Shown here: positions 20,114-31,108 of the stretch, piece after piece
Position numbering within the stretch: position 1 is the stretch's first letter
Layout of the letters: each line of letters opens with the position of its first letter
Assembly: GCA_010093485.1 (NCBI GenBank)
Contig: MU001515.1
Location: 267,518 to 331,517 of the forward strand
Reading direction: 5' to 3'
DNA length: 64,000 nucleotides
From: Karstenula rhodostoma CBS 690.94
Taxonomy: Eukaryota > Ascomycota > Dothideomycetes > Pleosporales > Didymosphaeriaceae
Notes under the pieces: generated by a model
Seen by the model: the letters and a program-made list of their open reading frames with translations, nothing else
Told to the model about the DNA's origin: nothing
Databases searched by the model: none
Program-made: the position numbers and the translations under genes

Positions 20114-21021
20114 TTAGCGTCGACTGCTCCTGGTGTTGTTGCGGCTCGGTCGGTCATCGCGTCTTTCGCTGCGGCCATAGCCCATCTCTTCGTCGGCAAT
20201 CCTGTCACGGCGTCCAGAGTATGCGCGGGCTGGCTGGCGAACTGCCTCGCGGTCGTCGCGGTCGTCGCGGTTGTCGCGGCCTTCTCTGATGATGCCGGCG
20301 CGCTCGTATTCGTCGTCGGAGAACTCTTCGTAGACGGTAGCAGGCCTCCTTCGGCGCCCCGTCACATCTCTCTCCTTCCGTTGTTCGTCTTTGACTACCT
20401 GCGGCTTATATTTCTTGTCGAGATGCTCCTCTAGGAGACGGACGTTCTTGGAGTTGGCGCGGAAGGCGGCATCCACAAGATCACCAACGAAGGGAACAAG
20501 GCCAACGAAAAAGTCCATGAGCACATAGAGGATCATCATCAAAAGAACACGCCCCGGCAGACCACCCTCGACTTTTCTCATGGTATTGACAAGTTTGAGT
20601 GAGAGGGCGGTATCAAGGGCGTCGCCAGCGGCGGGAACAATCCCAATGACGGAAGACCAGCCAAACCGGATGCCAAGGAAGTTGAAGAGGCAGCAGTCGA
20701 GCCTGTAGGCCGTCTTGCGGGCGCGGGCAAGGATATTGGCATCGTGCTCTGGGATCCAGGCGGGGACTTGCTTCTTGACCTTCTTCTTCTTGCCAGGCTT
20801 CCTGGGGTGATCTATGAATTCATAGAAGGGATCCTAAAGCGGTTAGCTTGGAGATCAGGAGGCGGAAGGTGCAACACCTGGTCGCAGACGACGTGGAAGA
20901 ATGTTACGGGCTAGGGTTGGTGATGACTTACATATTCACCGACAGGGGCCTTCTCCTTGTACTTTTCCATCTCGCTGGACAGCATCTTCCGGGCGGCGTA
21001 CTTGGCGATGGCTTGCGTCAT
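20114..21021 (-). CDS. DUF4112 family membrane protein, 269 aa
   Basis: Two exons, 21021-20932 and 20833-20114, joined by a phase-0 intron (GTAAGT..TTTAG). The ATG at 21021 begins M-T-Q-A-I-A-K-Y-A-A-R-K. Residues about 30-75 are basic (K-K-K-K-V-K-K). The DUF4112 core follows, with L-D-C-C-L-F-N-F-L-G, G-I-V-P-A-A-G-D-A-L-D and F-V-G-L-V-P-F-V-G-D-L-V-D-A-A-F-R. These are two hydrophobic helices bearing the family's P-x-x-G-D repeats. The C-terminal 90 residues are hydrophilic, with an R-D-D-R repeat encoded by a short CGT-rich tandem run. Its function is unknown in general. Membrane location is inferred from the hydrophobic segments. Confidence 0.88.
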
Positions 21022-21793
21022 GATTGCGGTGGTGTCGTTCTCCTGGAATGCGACGGAGGGAGTTGTGTTTGATGAGGGTTGAGACGAATAGCACACTTGG
21101 TGCAGAGATGCTCGACTTATAAGACAAGCAACGAGCCAAGTGGTTCGTGGTGGGCGGCTCGTTGCGCGGCTGTCTCAAGGGCTGGGGCAGACGTGGTTGG
21201 CGGGCGGCTCTCCTCGTGTGGAATTCTGAAACGGGCGCGTCGCTGCCAGCTATGTATAGCAGGCGGGGCGAAGCAGTGAAATGCGACTCTGGCGAAGCGT
21301 AATAGAATTAGAGAGCGACAAGAAGACGACGGCAGCTAATAAAGCATAGCTGGCGGTGTGCTGGCGATGAGCTGTTGCATGGGCTTGACCCTGATCTCGA
21401 CTCGCCCCAGCCGTGTAAAGACGTCACACGGCCGTTTTCTGGACATGCACCGCCACACGCTAGCGCCACAACGCCACAACGCCACAGTGCCACAGACCAC
21501 GCGCTGCCCGACGTGCATCACTGGCAGCTCTCTCACCACAAACACCACACGAATTCACGTGCCTATCTCTCTCCCATTCTTCGTGCCGCGGTGCACCTTC
21601 TAGCCCTCCGCCCCCAGACGCGCCCGCTCGCTCCCGTGCCTCGTCTCTCGTCTCTCGTCTCTCGTCTCTCGTCTCTCGCCACGCATAGACTACCTACCGT
21701 CATTGCTTTGGGCCCACGAGCCCCCCCTCCCCACACGGCCCCTGCCCTCGCTGCACCCAGGCATGCTGCGCGACACCGGCCAAGCAACACACC
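21022..21793. promoter_or_regulatory. Divergent promoter region of DUF4112 gene and DCP2 with short tandem repeats
   Basis: A 772 bp region between opposite starts. It holds a gccacaac tandem run (about 21,469-21,500) and a perfect 7-bp tandem (gtctctc, about five units, 21,641-21,680) giving a pyrimidine-rich plus strand ahead of DCP2. Pyrimidine tracts are common in fungal core promoters. No gene is seen. Confidence 0.5.
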
Positions 21794-24700
21794 ATGACAT
21801 CCCCGAATCAGAGCCTGCTTGACTGGCTCGACGACCTGTGCGTGCGCTTCATCGTGAACCTGCCCCACGAAGAGCTGCAGTCCGTGGAGCGCATCTGCTT
21901 CCAGATCGAGGAGGCGCAATGGTTCTACGAAGACTTCATCCGGCCGCTGGACCCACGCCTGCCCTCGATGAATCTGCGCATGTTCTCACAGCGCATGTTC
22001 CAGCACTGCCCGCTCTTTGCGGGCTTCTCCGAGGACCACTTCCTCGAGGCTTTCCAGCACTTCCTGCAGTACAAGACGCGCGTCCCCGTGCGCGGCGCCA
22101 TCATGCTGAACGATGATATGACCCACGCGGTGCTGGTCAAGGGCTGGAAGAAGGGCGCAAAATGGAGTTTCCCGCGCGGCAAGATCAACAAGGACGAGCC
22201 CGATCTCGAGTGCGCCATACGCGAAGTCTACGAGGAGACGGGCTACGACCTGAAGGAGGCGGGCCTGGTGCGCCCGGAGAGCGAGATGAAGAGCATCCCC
22301 GTCAGCATGCGCGAGCAGAGTATGCTCCTGTACGTGTTTCGCGGGGTGCCCATGGACACGTACTTTGAGCCGCGCACGAGGAAGGAAATCTCGGTATGTG
22401 GCCTCAGCCCGTCTGCGTGATGCGTCGCTAACGAGCACAGAAAATCGACTGGTACAAGCTCAGCGACCTCCCGACCCTCAAGCGCAAGAACCAGGTCCAG
22501 CAGGGCGCTGGCCAGGACCTGCTCAAGGACAACAACTTCTACATGGTTGCGCCCTTCCTGGGCCCGCTGAAGGCTTGGATCAAGCTCCAGCGGAAGCAGG
22601 ACAGGCACAGGGCGCCCGTGGGCTCGTATTCAATTCCGCCGCCGGCTGCAGGCATCACCGACACAGAAGGCTTGGAGGCAGATCTGGGCGAAACGACGGC
22701 CGACGAGTCTGCTGTGCCCGAAAGGCTGTCCGAGGAGGCGAGCTTCGCGGCCCTGGTCGCAAACTTGGGCAGGAATCAGCGTGCGAGCGATACACTTCCC
22801 GAAGTCTCGACGCACGCGCAGACCCAGACGCAAGGCGTCGTCGACCCCGCAGCGGAGCTTAAGCGGCTGCTCAGCGTGGGCATTGGCTTCCCATCCCAGG
22901 CTCAGCCAGTCGAGGCACCCCAGTCCATCCAAGAACCGCCGCCACACCCGCTGTTCGCGATGCTGCAAGGGAACAACGGACCGTATCCAGACAAACTGCC
23001 CAGGACGCCCTTCGACCAGATCATGCCAACCCCTCAACCGCCGCAGAGTCCACACGGCCAGCATCACCCAAGACAGCCGCACCTGGGCCAAATGCCGCCA
23101 CCGCCTCCGTTTCCCTTCCACCAGCACCAGCACCATCAGCAGGGAGGCCCTTTCCATGGCCAGCACCATCACCACATGCCCCCTCAACACCACAATGGCT
23201 TCCCGCCTCCACCTCCGAGTCACTTCATGTCACCGCCCGCCTCTCAGCATGCCAATCCCGTCTTCTCGCCGAATGTTCAGCACACGTTCAACGATTCAGC
23301 ACCACCGCCATACCAGCGCACCGGAGACCCGCAATTCACCCAACCGCCGCAGCTTCCTGGCGCGCATGGTCCTGCCATCCCACCAGCATCAAACCTTCCG
23401 CCGCCAAAGCTCACAGCACATACGCTTGGCCTGTTGAACGCTTTCAGGATCAGCGAGAAGCCTGCGATTTCATCACCCGTCTCACAGGCAACAACGATAG
23501 CAACAAGGCCGCCGCCCCTCCAACGTCAACCCGACACTTTCGTCTCACCACCGCCTGCGCAAAGTGCCCGCTCTTTTGCGCCGAGTCCGCCCACGTTCCT
23601 GTCGCCTCCGCCGAATGCTGACTTTGAGCCCGCACAGCCGAAGCCGAGAAATGCCCACCAAGATTCTCTGCTGAACCTCTTCCGTTCGCCCTCGATCTCA
23701 GCAGCGTCCCCGGTCCCGGCAAAGACACCAGAGCTGCCAGTGGAACTATCCGCCTACCCTTCAACTCCTGGATACATGAAGCTGAATACAGCGGCAGAGG
23801 CTGGCCCGCCCATGCCCGACATGCATGCGAAGCCTAACCTACTGTACGCTTTTGGTGGTCAACCAAAGCCAGGTTTGACTACGGCTACTGTCCGTGGACC
23901 CGTCAACGCACCTGATTTCGACACCGTGAAGAAAAACGCTCAACACCCTCCGAACGGAAACTCCCGAGGACCGTCGCCTTCGTTCATGAAACCAGAACCG
24001 AGGATGTTTGTTCCACAGCAGATTCTCCGACGAGACAGCTCTGTTCCGAGAAAGAATGCGCCATCCACAGAGCAAAATCGAAGCTCAAATGCAAGTCCGG
24101 CTGCGGCGTTACCTCCCGCGGCTCCTTTCAAGCCGCAGATTTTGAAGCGCCCACAGCAGCTGCCGAGTGAGGAGCCTGTCCCTGCTCCTTCTGCACATGC
24201 ACAGGGCCTTTTGGGCCTGTTCAAACCTCAGCTCTCTCCTCAGCCCCAGGCTGTGTCTGCATCGGCTCCCCCCTCGCGCTCACCAGCTCCCGTTGTCCCG
24301 GTTTCTGCGTCCTTCGACCGCAAAGACAGCATACCCGCAGATCAAAGGAGCGCACTGCTGTCTCTATTCGGCAAGCCTGCACCGCTCACTGCATCGCCCA
24401 CTCAAGCCGTGGACTCTCCTCTGGCACCATCGGCCGCAAGTCCCATCCCACCAGCTCGATCACCGCACCCGCCGACTCCAAAGACCTTCATGTCCGGCGT
24501 TATCAGCCCCGTGAGTCCTCTCCCGGGAAGCCAGGCCGACAGCCCTGCACAGCTCAACTCGCGATCACGCATCTCGAGTATCGGTGATACGATGCCGCCC
24601 AGTATCGTGATTCCGCCGACCAGCGCGCCCACGCTTTACCCTCAAATACCTTTCTCACAGCAAAGCAATGGCTTTGGTACCTCTATGGACGGCAGCTTCA

Positions 24701-24849
24701 TGAGTGCTACGTCTGCTTCGGCCTCGGAACTAGGGATGGGCGTCGACAAGGGCAAGGGAAAGGCAGGACCGGACAGTGCCGGCAAGAGTCCGGTGGACAA
24801 AAATTTCTTATTGGGGTTTTTGAACGATGTGGCAAGGAAAGGCCGCTGA
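21794..24849 (+). CDS. DCP2: mRNA-decapping enzyme Dcp2
   Basis: Two exons, 21794-22393 and 22441-24849, separated by a 47-nt phase-0 intron (GTATGT..CACAG), encode 1001-1002 residues. Residues 1-95 are the Dcp2 regulatory domain (Box A; W-L-D-D-L, W-F-Y-E-D-F-I-R-P). Residues 96-245 are the Nudix domain. The catalytic Nudix box runs from Gly129 (G-K-I-N-K-D-E) to R-E-V-Y-E-E-T-G near 143-150, with the metal-binding glutamates present. Box B follows the intron (K-I-D-W-Y-K-L-S-D-L-P). The C-terminal 700 residues are Pro/Gln/Ser-rich and disordered, with repeated short Leu motifs such as L-L-N-L-F, L-L-G-L-F and L-L-S-L-F. These match the helical leucine-rich motifs that bind Edc3 and Pat1 in other fungi. 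It removes the 5' cap of mRNA in the cytoplasm and P-bodies. Confidence 0.97.
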
Positions 24850-25159
24850 GGGAGCTTTTCGCTATGGATCGACTGGGTCATGGGTAGCTTGGCGATCTAG
24901 GATCAGATCATTGTGGAGTTTGGGAACATGTAGGGTTTTGCTTTTTGGATTATGCATGGCCACGCGGGATGCTTCATGAGCGGGTATGTTTTCGTTGGTC
25001 GTGTGTGCGCTTGTCAGATAGGGGATGCAAAAGCACGGTCGGAGCATCATTGATAGTACAACAGCATCATCTACCAGACGCCTCCACAGCGCACAATAAA
25101 AGGGTATCGACATCTCAAAGGCAGCTACATCGAACAATCAACGCGCGCGACATGTCGCA

Positions 25160-26434
25160 TCACCCCGCAGCCTGGTTCTTTCCCACGCCCCCGGCCTTGC
25201 CCTTCCCCCGCACGTTCCGCCGTTGTTTCTCCCGCTCCTCGTGCCCAATGTTGATGTTGAAATGCTTGCCGCGTATCTCCTCGTACATCTTCCCCGCCGT
25301 CACGCCACTCACAGGCTCCGCCCACGGGCCTGTCACGGCCGTTTCCAGCTCCGCGCTGTTCACCACGACAGGCTCGTGCGCGCGCAAAACAAACACGATG
25401 CTGTGTCTGTACCTCTTTTCCTCTTCTCCTCCCGCCGTAGGCTGGCATGACGAGGGCGGAGTCGCCCCATACGACACCACGCGATGCCCGCCCGCGGGAT
25501 ACCTCCCCGCGCTCAACCGCTCCAGCGTCCGCCCCACCGTATACGTCGCCTGCGCGCCCGTATACCCGCGCTCAATATCCACCCACCCGTCCGCCCCGCC
25601 CCAGACCTCCAGCCCCGGGACATCCCCGACCACCGCGGACAGCAAGCCCAGATCCGCATGCGGCTCCGCGACGACTTTCGCATCCCACCCCTCGTACCGA
25701 AAGATCCGGAGCATGGTAGCCGTCTTCTCAGCCTCGGTGGCGCCCATACGTGCACACGGGCCGACGAACTTCCGCAGCCCTTCCCCCTCGCCAGCGGGCA
25801 GGCCAAGGGAGGCGGATATGCGCCCCAGCGTCCCCTCCAGATACTCCCCCATAAGCCCCCAGTACCGCTCCGCCGGGTCCCGCAAGCACTCCGGCGTATA
25901 CGCCAGCGTCCGCAGCGTGATGAACTCCTTCTCCCCTGGGATCTTGCTCCAGCCTTCTTCGCTGCCGAGGCGGTGCTTCCACTTTTCCTTCTCGGCGGTG
26001 GGGCTGTCGAAGAAGTTCTGGGCTGCGGCGAAGAGGGCTTCGTAGGCGGATTGGAGGGGGTGTGCGGGGATGGAGGGGTCGTGCGTGGATGGTTGGGGCA
26101 GCGTGATGGTGGTCCAGCCGTGGGTGGAGAGGAGGTGTTGGTGATGGGGGAGGACGAGGGGTAGGGGGGAAGGAATAAGGGGCGGACGGGTGTCGAGTGG
26201 AGGCTGGGGGTGTGACTTTGATTTCGGTTTTCTTTTTGAGCGGAGCCGGGATATGAGGTTGGAGAGGGTGGATGTGGAGGCGGCCATGGGTGGCTGCCGC
26301 TGCGACTGTGATGCGGTGCGGTACAGATGGTTGCGGGTGTAGCTGATGGGACACTGGCAAGGGGTATGCTTCGGTGGTCGTTGGGCGGAAAGGCGTGATA
26401 TGTAGTGAAGCATAAGACGCGGTTGAGCATTCAT
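25160..26434 (-). CDS. 2-oxoglutarate/Fe(II) oxygenase-like protein, 424 aa
   Basis: An intronless frame starts at an ATG at 26434; a second in-frame ATG at 26287 (M-A-A-S-T) may be the true start. The isopenicillin-N-synthase-like fold is indicated by H-x-D (E-P-H-A-D-L-G, His259/Asp261), a distal His in G-G-H-R-V-V (His317), and R-x-S (R-H-S, Arg343) for 2-oxoglutarate binding. An insert of Pro/Ser/Glu-rich residues separates the last two. The C-terminus is lysine-rich. The extended N-terminus is basic and could act as a mitochondrial presequence if the upstream ATG is used. The gene lies head-to-tail 114 bp downstream of IBA57. The reaction is unknown beyond the family-level hydroxylation or desaturation. 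Confidence 0.75.
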   Translation of the reverse strand: MNAQPRLMLHYISRLSAQRPPKHTPCQCPISYTRNHLYRTASQSQRQPPMAASTSTLSNLISRLRSKRKPKSKSHPQPPLDTRPPLIPSPLPLVLPHHQHLLSTHGWTTITLPQPSTHDPSIPAHPLQSAYEALFAAAQNFFDSPTAEKEKWKHRLGSEEGWSKIPGEKEFITLRTLAYTPECLRDPAERYWGLMGEYLEGTLGRISASLGLPAGEGEGLRKFVGPCARMGATEAEKTATMLRIFRYEGWDAKVVAEPHADLGLLSAVVGDVPGLEVWGGADGWVDIERGYTGAQATYTVGRTLERLSAGRYPAGGHRVVSYGATPPSSCQPTAGGEEEKRYRHSIVFVLRAHEPVVVNSAELETAVTGPWAEPVSGVTAGKMYEEIRGKHFNINIGHEEREKQRRNVRGKGKAGGVGKNQAAG

Positions 26435-26548
26435 TCAAGTAGGAGCGAAATGACGTCACGTGGACCAAGCCACACCAGCACAGCCCCCACCCCACCGTTC
26501 CACTCCCGTGGAATACGAGGCAGTTTCGTATCACTTCGTAACGTATCT

Positions 26549-27946
26549 TCATATCCTCGCCCTCTTCTTATCCCAAATATCTCTGACCCGCGTGACCCAC
26601 TCGTCCCGCAAAAACGGCTTAACCCCGACGACACGCCCCTCTCTATCCACGACTCCAAACTCCATGCCCGGCATCCAAGTCCCGCCTTCAGCGCTAATCT
26701 TCATGCTCGTCATCATCTCCAGCCTGCACAGCGCAAGCCCGACATTCCCACACACACTAACTAGTTTCCCCGCAGCCCGGCCCTTCTTGATGCCCCCGTC
26801 CTGATCCAGCTGTTTGATATCCGCGCTGTCAAACTGCGCAGGGTCTACTGTAAAACTGCCCCCGTTGAAGGCGGGAATCTGTGCGTGGGCGTTGTCTGAC
26901 TCTGTTTGCGGGGCATCGGCATTGAAGAGCTCGACGGGCAAAATGCGCTTCCGCACCACGCCGGTGTGCTTTGTGCGGATGGTCAGTTCCTGCCCGACGT
27001 AGCACCCCTTCTTGAAGTCGATGCCCTGGCTCAGATCAACGTTGTACTCCATGGGCAGCGCGGCCTCGCGTGGTATCTCGGCCTGGCCTTCGGGGATGCC
27101 GTAGGTGTGCCGCAGGCGATGGTACTCTTCGAGAGGCGCATTTCCCGTCATCTGCGTAGGCGAAGTCGTGTTGAGCGGGCGAACTAGCGAGCGGCGCATT
27201 GCTATCTTGTCGCCGATGAACCGGGGATCTGGAATAGTCGCAAGGTTTTGATGAGACTCGCCGGTGGGGGCTTCCGAGCCCCAGCTAGCCCACACCTGCA
27301 CATTCTCAGTCCCATCCTCCCTGTCCGGGTTGTCTTCCATGATCTTGATGGCGATCTTGCTCCTGAGTTTGTGTCGCTTGAGATGCTTGGCCAGCGCTTC
27401 GACTTGGCTTGCATCTACCTCGATATAGCATGCCCAATCGCCGCCTGCCATTCCCTCCTGTTCCTGCAGTCCGGGATAAGTCCAGATGAAAACGTCCCAC
27501 AGCATCCTGCCGCGTGCATCGAGGAACGCTGCACAGAAGGGCGTTTCTCTTGACGGGTCGACGTTGTTCGTGATGAGCCCTTGAAGGAACTTGGCCGTGT
27601 CGGGGCCGGAGAGAGCGATGAGGCGTCGATGGGGGAGTCTGGCACATGTCGCGCCAGTTGATGCGGGTGGCGCACGGGAGAGGAACGGGGGCTCGGACGT
27701 AGGCGGTGCATTTTGGGTTGAGTTGCATCTTCGCAGTGTGGGTGGTGCACTGCGGAGGTTGGGGCGAGGTCCGGGGCGCTGGTAGGAAGGGCGTCCGCTG
27801 TCGACGGGTCGCGCCGTACGCGTCGTGACGGAGAAGAAGCGGAGCGAGCTGGGGGCGCGTGTGCGCCACGCTGCCAGATGGCTCAAACACGCTTCACAGA
27901 TGGTGGGTGACCATTGGGGCCAGCCGCGCCCAACGACTGAAGCCAT
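26549..27946 (-). CDS. IBA57: Mitochondrial iron-sulfur cluster assembly factor IBA57 (CAF17)
   Basis: The 465-residue intronless gene starts at an ATG at 27946. The first 80 residues are Arg/Ser-rich and lack acidic residues early on, as in a mitochondrial targeting sequence. The folate-binding YgfZ/GcvT-like domain follows: A-L-S-G-P-D-T-A-K-F-L-Q-G-L near 111-124, F-L-D-A-R-G-R near 141-147, and the diagnostic K-G-C-Y-V-G-Q-E at 313-320 with Cys315. In yeast and human, IBA57 acts with ISCA1/ISCA2 to form [4Fe-4S] clusters on aconitase-type and lipoate synthase targets in the matrix. Length and motif order fit the family. Confidence 0.95.
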   Translation of the reverse strand: MASVVGRGWPQWSPTICEACLSHLAAWRTRAPSSLRFFSVTTRTARPVDSGRPSYQRPGPRPNLRSAPPTLRRCNSTQNAPPTSEPPFLSRAPPASTGATCARLPHRRLIALSGPDTAKFLQGLITNNVDPSRETPFCAAFLDARGRMLWDVFIWTYPGLQEQEGMAGGDWACYIEVDASQVEALAKHLKRHKLRSKIAIKIMEDNPDREDGTENVQVWASWGSEAPTGESHQNLATIPDPRFIGDKIAMRRSLVRPLNTTSPTQMTGNAPLEEYHRLRHTYGIPEGQAEIPREAALPMEYNVDLSQGIDFKKGCYVGQELTIRTKHTGVVRKRILPVELFNADAPQTESDNAHAQIPAFNGGSFTVDPAQFDSADIKQLDQDGGIKKGRAAGKLVSVCGNVGLALCRLEMMTSMKISAEGGTWMPGMEFGVVDREGRVVGVKPFLRDEWVTRVRDIWDKKRARI

Positions 27947-28337
27947 GATGGCGATGCGAAGAGTGACGCGCAGCTGTGACGAAAAGCTCGGGAAGCTTCG
28001 CGGTGTTTAGCGACGGACTTAGTACCGGTACATCTGATCCCCTGCACAAGATGATCACAACTACTGGTAATGCGGCACGTCACGACACGGACCCATGGAG
28101 AATCGCACATTCGATGGAATGTTCTTTATGCTGATATACCTCCTTATGGTACTTGCGGCATTATAAGAGCTTCGAAAAAAAGTCAACGGAACAAAATCCC
28201 ATCACCGGTCCAAAATCCATACCGTTCCCTCTTGCCATCATGACCGTACACATGCATCAGGTCAGCATGTCGAGGAACAGTGTCTTACCCACCGTGCTGA
28301 GGCGGTACGGTCCAAAGACGACATGTAGCGCTCAAGC

Positions 28338-29797
28338 TCATCCAAGGTAGCCCTTCTTGAGGAGGTCGACGAGCAACTCGGCCACTTCCTCTGGACTGGC
28401 ATTGTTTACCGACGTGCGGGGTCTTTCTGCGGTGTGCTGCTGCTTCAGACGATCCCATACAGCTAGGTAGGGAGCCCATGGCACAGCCTTGAACCCAATA
28501 TCTGCATATGCTGTGGGCGTCTTGGGCACGCTGTCCTTCTCAGTGCTATACTTCGCGCTCTCGGTCATGACTAGCCTAAGAGCAGCAACGTGGGCGACGT
28601 CATAGGCGAAGGCGTTGCTGATGTCCACACCCTTTCTACCCGTGGCGCCCTTGCCTTTTGCGACCTCGTTGTCAAAATACATCCGCATCCTGGAGACTTG
28701 CATTGCATTGTTGGGGACGTTAAGTCCTGGTCATGGTCAGCCTGATCACAAGCCTCTCGGCAACCCCTCTGGCATGGTCGGCTCGGTAGGACATGTTCTG
28801 GAGTAGCACGGCGTACGCAAGTGCCCATATCAGTACTGTGTTGTGGGAAGGGAAGGTCTGGCTCACCCTCGTTGGCGGCCATATTCCTCTTCTTCTCGTA
28901 ACGTGTTTGGCTGCCCAGCTTGAGCGGTGTTCCATTCTGGTAATCGAACGCCGCCATCTTAGCCTGGTCGAGTCGCTCGTACATGAAGAGGCAACTGTCC
29001 CAATTGGCCTTCATCCAGCGACGGTGCTTCCGCGAAAGCGTACAGCCAAGCTGCATGGCAAGTAGACCCAGCAGGAAGATGTAGTACCGCGGCGAATCCA
29101 TCATAATCGCCTTGTTGAGCCTGGCTTCGATTTTGATGACCTTGTACTTCTGGAGCATGCCGAGATACTTCTTGAACACCCTGTCAAGTTCGGTGGGCTT
29201 CTGTATATGCTGAGCAACGAAGTTACGGTCCTTCGGGTTGAGCAGTGAGTCTCGCATTTTGGGGTCTGGGGTTGGGGCATCAGCAAACAGCGTCTGTATA
29301 CCTTCCATGTTTGTGTTCCCAAGCACGATAGCGCAAGATACGCAGCTCACATTTTCTAATCGGAGCAGGAGTGGGAACGGTAGGAGAGTAGGAGAGGCCG
29401 AGCACTGACTTGGGTTGGATGCGCACAATCCCATTTCCACTGAGAGGCGCCCGGCAATAATGTAATCATGGTCGCTCTCGAAGAACTTGAAGCCCCATGC
29501 TCCTGTCATGCAGCCAAGACGATCCTTGATGGGCACGCTGGCTGTTCAATGTCAGTTCAAGCACGGAGGAGAACCGATACTCTGTGCTGGCGTGGGGTCC
29601 TAGGGATACTTACAATCCATGCTGCCGTTTGTAATTCGCTCGAAGCGTCTTCTGGACCGGCGCCTTCGCAGGTACTCGGAGCCATAGCTACAAATGAGGT
29701 GGGCGCAGAGGGTGCTGAGAACGACAGCTGGGTAATCGTAGATGATACATTCGATAAACAGCCATACGAGGTCGATAATGATAATGAGAGTAGCCAT
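28338..29797 (-). CDS. Hypothetical membrane-associated protein, multi-exon
   Basis: Exons fit 29797-29614, 29541-28867 and 28726-28338 with GT..AG junctions in phase, giving about 415 residues. A further intron inside the middle exon (around 29,290-29,415) is possible, since that part reads poorly as protein. The N-terminus holds two hydrophobic segments (L-I-I-I-I-D-L-V-W-L-F and V-V-L-S-T-L-C-A-H-L), and a third lies near Y-Y-I-F-L-L-G-L-L-A-M. The C-terminal exon is soluble and ends in a helical E-E-V-A-E-L-L-V-D-L-L-K-K segment. I do not recognise the family. The splice consistency and membrane topology support a real gene. Confidence 0.6.
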
Positions 29798-30332
29798 GGC
29801 GCCGTCACTTGATGAAGTAAACTGGAGGCGACGAAAAGCGGGGATGTGAGGCGATGGTTCGGCGAGGATATGGCAGGAAGGTACGCGTGGCCAGCTGCTT
29901 TGCGTCCGAGGCAAGAGCGAGCTGGATGCGGAAAGGGGATCCCAAATCGCATATATCAGCATAATCTTCACACCCCGGAGCACCAAGACGACCCCGCGGT
30001 AGCTTCACATCAAAACAAAGCACTCCCCTGCCAAGCTCATGTATATGCTCCAGCAGGAAGTGAGCCACCCCAGAACATCTCAGGCAGCACCTCTACGATG
30101 CACAGAAACATGCCCGCAAGAACAATATCAATCGTCATCCCAGCTCCAGCTTTTTTACTTTACTGTTGCGTGCAATGCCAGTTCACTCTCACTCTTCCCC
30201 TCCGTGCAGGCATCAGCATCCATCCTCTCTCACCTCCCGCCCTCTCAGACCGGTATCTAAACACCCAACCCGCCCAACCTCTCCTCTTCTACAACTCACA
30301 TCCTCCTCCCAGACCCCGACACACCAACAACA

Positions 30333-30404
30333 ATGGCCCATGGAACCGAGTGGACCCGTGAGGAAGACCGCGACCTCCTCATCGCACTACTCGACCAGGC
30401 ATAA
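30333..30404 (+). pseudogene. 5' fragment of a SANT/Myb-like gene, truncated by repeat DNA
   Basis: An ATG in good context (caacaATGG) opens M-A-H-G-T-E-W-T-R-E-E-D-R-D-L-L-I-A-L-L, which looks like the first helix of a SANT/Myb-type DNA-binding domain. It ends at a stop after 23 codons, exactly where the composition switches to AT-rich repeat sequence. I read it as the head of a gene cut by an insertion. Confidence 0.4.
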
Positions 30405-30600
30405 AGACTGGATATAAGCCTAGGCATTTACTAGTCAGATATAGAATAGTTAATACTAGAGTAACTTGGCTTACTATAAAAGTTTATTTTCTTAATATAT
30501 AAGCTGTTTGAAATATTTGTGTTTTGGCACCCCACCGAGTTCCTTTATCGAGTTTTGCCGCGGCTTGCCCAAGCTCGCGAAGTATCATATTTGATTATCT
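30405..30600. mobile_element. AT-rich decayed repeat with LTR-like end
   Basis: An AT-rich tract (about 30,410-30,520) is followed by a segment at 30,529-30,605 that aligns with 45,893-45,968 (both begin ttggcaccc, share gccgcgg and gcgaagt.tca). Read on the minus strand, both end regions start with a TGTGACA/TATGATA-like sequence, as in fungal gypsy LTRs. It is likely an LTR remnant with transition mutations. Confidence 0.45.
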
Positions 30601-30930
30601 TAGTATAATACTATATCGCCGGTGTTCACCTCCCCGCGAGAGCCCGCCTTGCCACATATCCAATAGAGGTTTGACTCGCTGTGCAGCCAAACATGGAGAT
30701 AGCACAACTCCCTGTAAATAACGCATACAAGACTTTTCCGCAGGAACAAAGATGTACTTCTCATCCTGTAGGCCAGCGACGGTAGCACCCAGAAGGCCCT
30801 GGGGTGCTGTGGTGAACTCGAACCAAGAAGGCACGAAAACTCTTGTGCCAGGTTCGCCTCCATCAAGCGTTGGGGTGGAGTTTCTCATGGAGAGCCAAGG
30901 CCTTTGCCAGTCAGACATAGAAAAAATCAT
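30595..30930 (-). pseudogene. Truncated ORF abutting the repeat, 111 aa
   Basis: The minus frame from an ATG at 30930 reads as convincing protein for about 95 residues (S-W-F-E-F-T-T-A-P-Q-G-L-L-G-A, then D-E-K-Y-I-F-V-P-A-E-K-S-C). It then runs into the repeat boundary near 30,600 and stops. The family is unknown. It is probably a gene fragment truncated at its 3' end by the same insertion. Confidence 0.35.
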
Positions 30931-31108
30931 GGTAGAGAATAATGGAATTCAGTAACGCCGAAAATGCCTCCAAACGACGCCTACATGGTACAGATACTGA
31001 TATCAATGTACACAGCCCAACGCCTTCGCTGAACCCCTCAGCACCTCCAAGCACACCGGCAACCCTCTTGGTACACGTGACGCTCTTTTCGTTGTTCCAC
31101 CTTTGCCC

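Noticed and set aside
21469..21500. gccacaac tandem run considered as a CRISPR-like or functional array
   Set aside because: Too short, no spacers, and the genome is eukaryotic. It is a simple microsatellite.
22365..23437. Long overlapping plus- and minus-strand frames within DCP2
   Set aside because: They lie in other frames of the GC-rich, Pro-rich DCP2 tail and lack ATG starts or domains.
25513..26552. Two long minus-strand frames and one plus-strand frame overlapping the oxygenase gene
   Set aside because: Alternative frames of GC-rich coding DNA. Only the 25,160-26,434 frame shows the iron- and 2-oxoglutarate-binding motifs.
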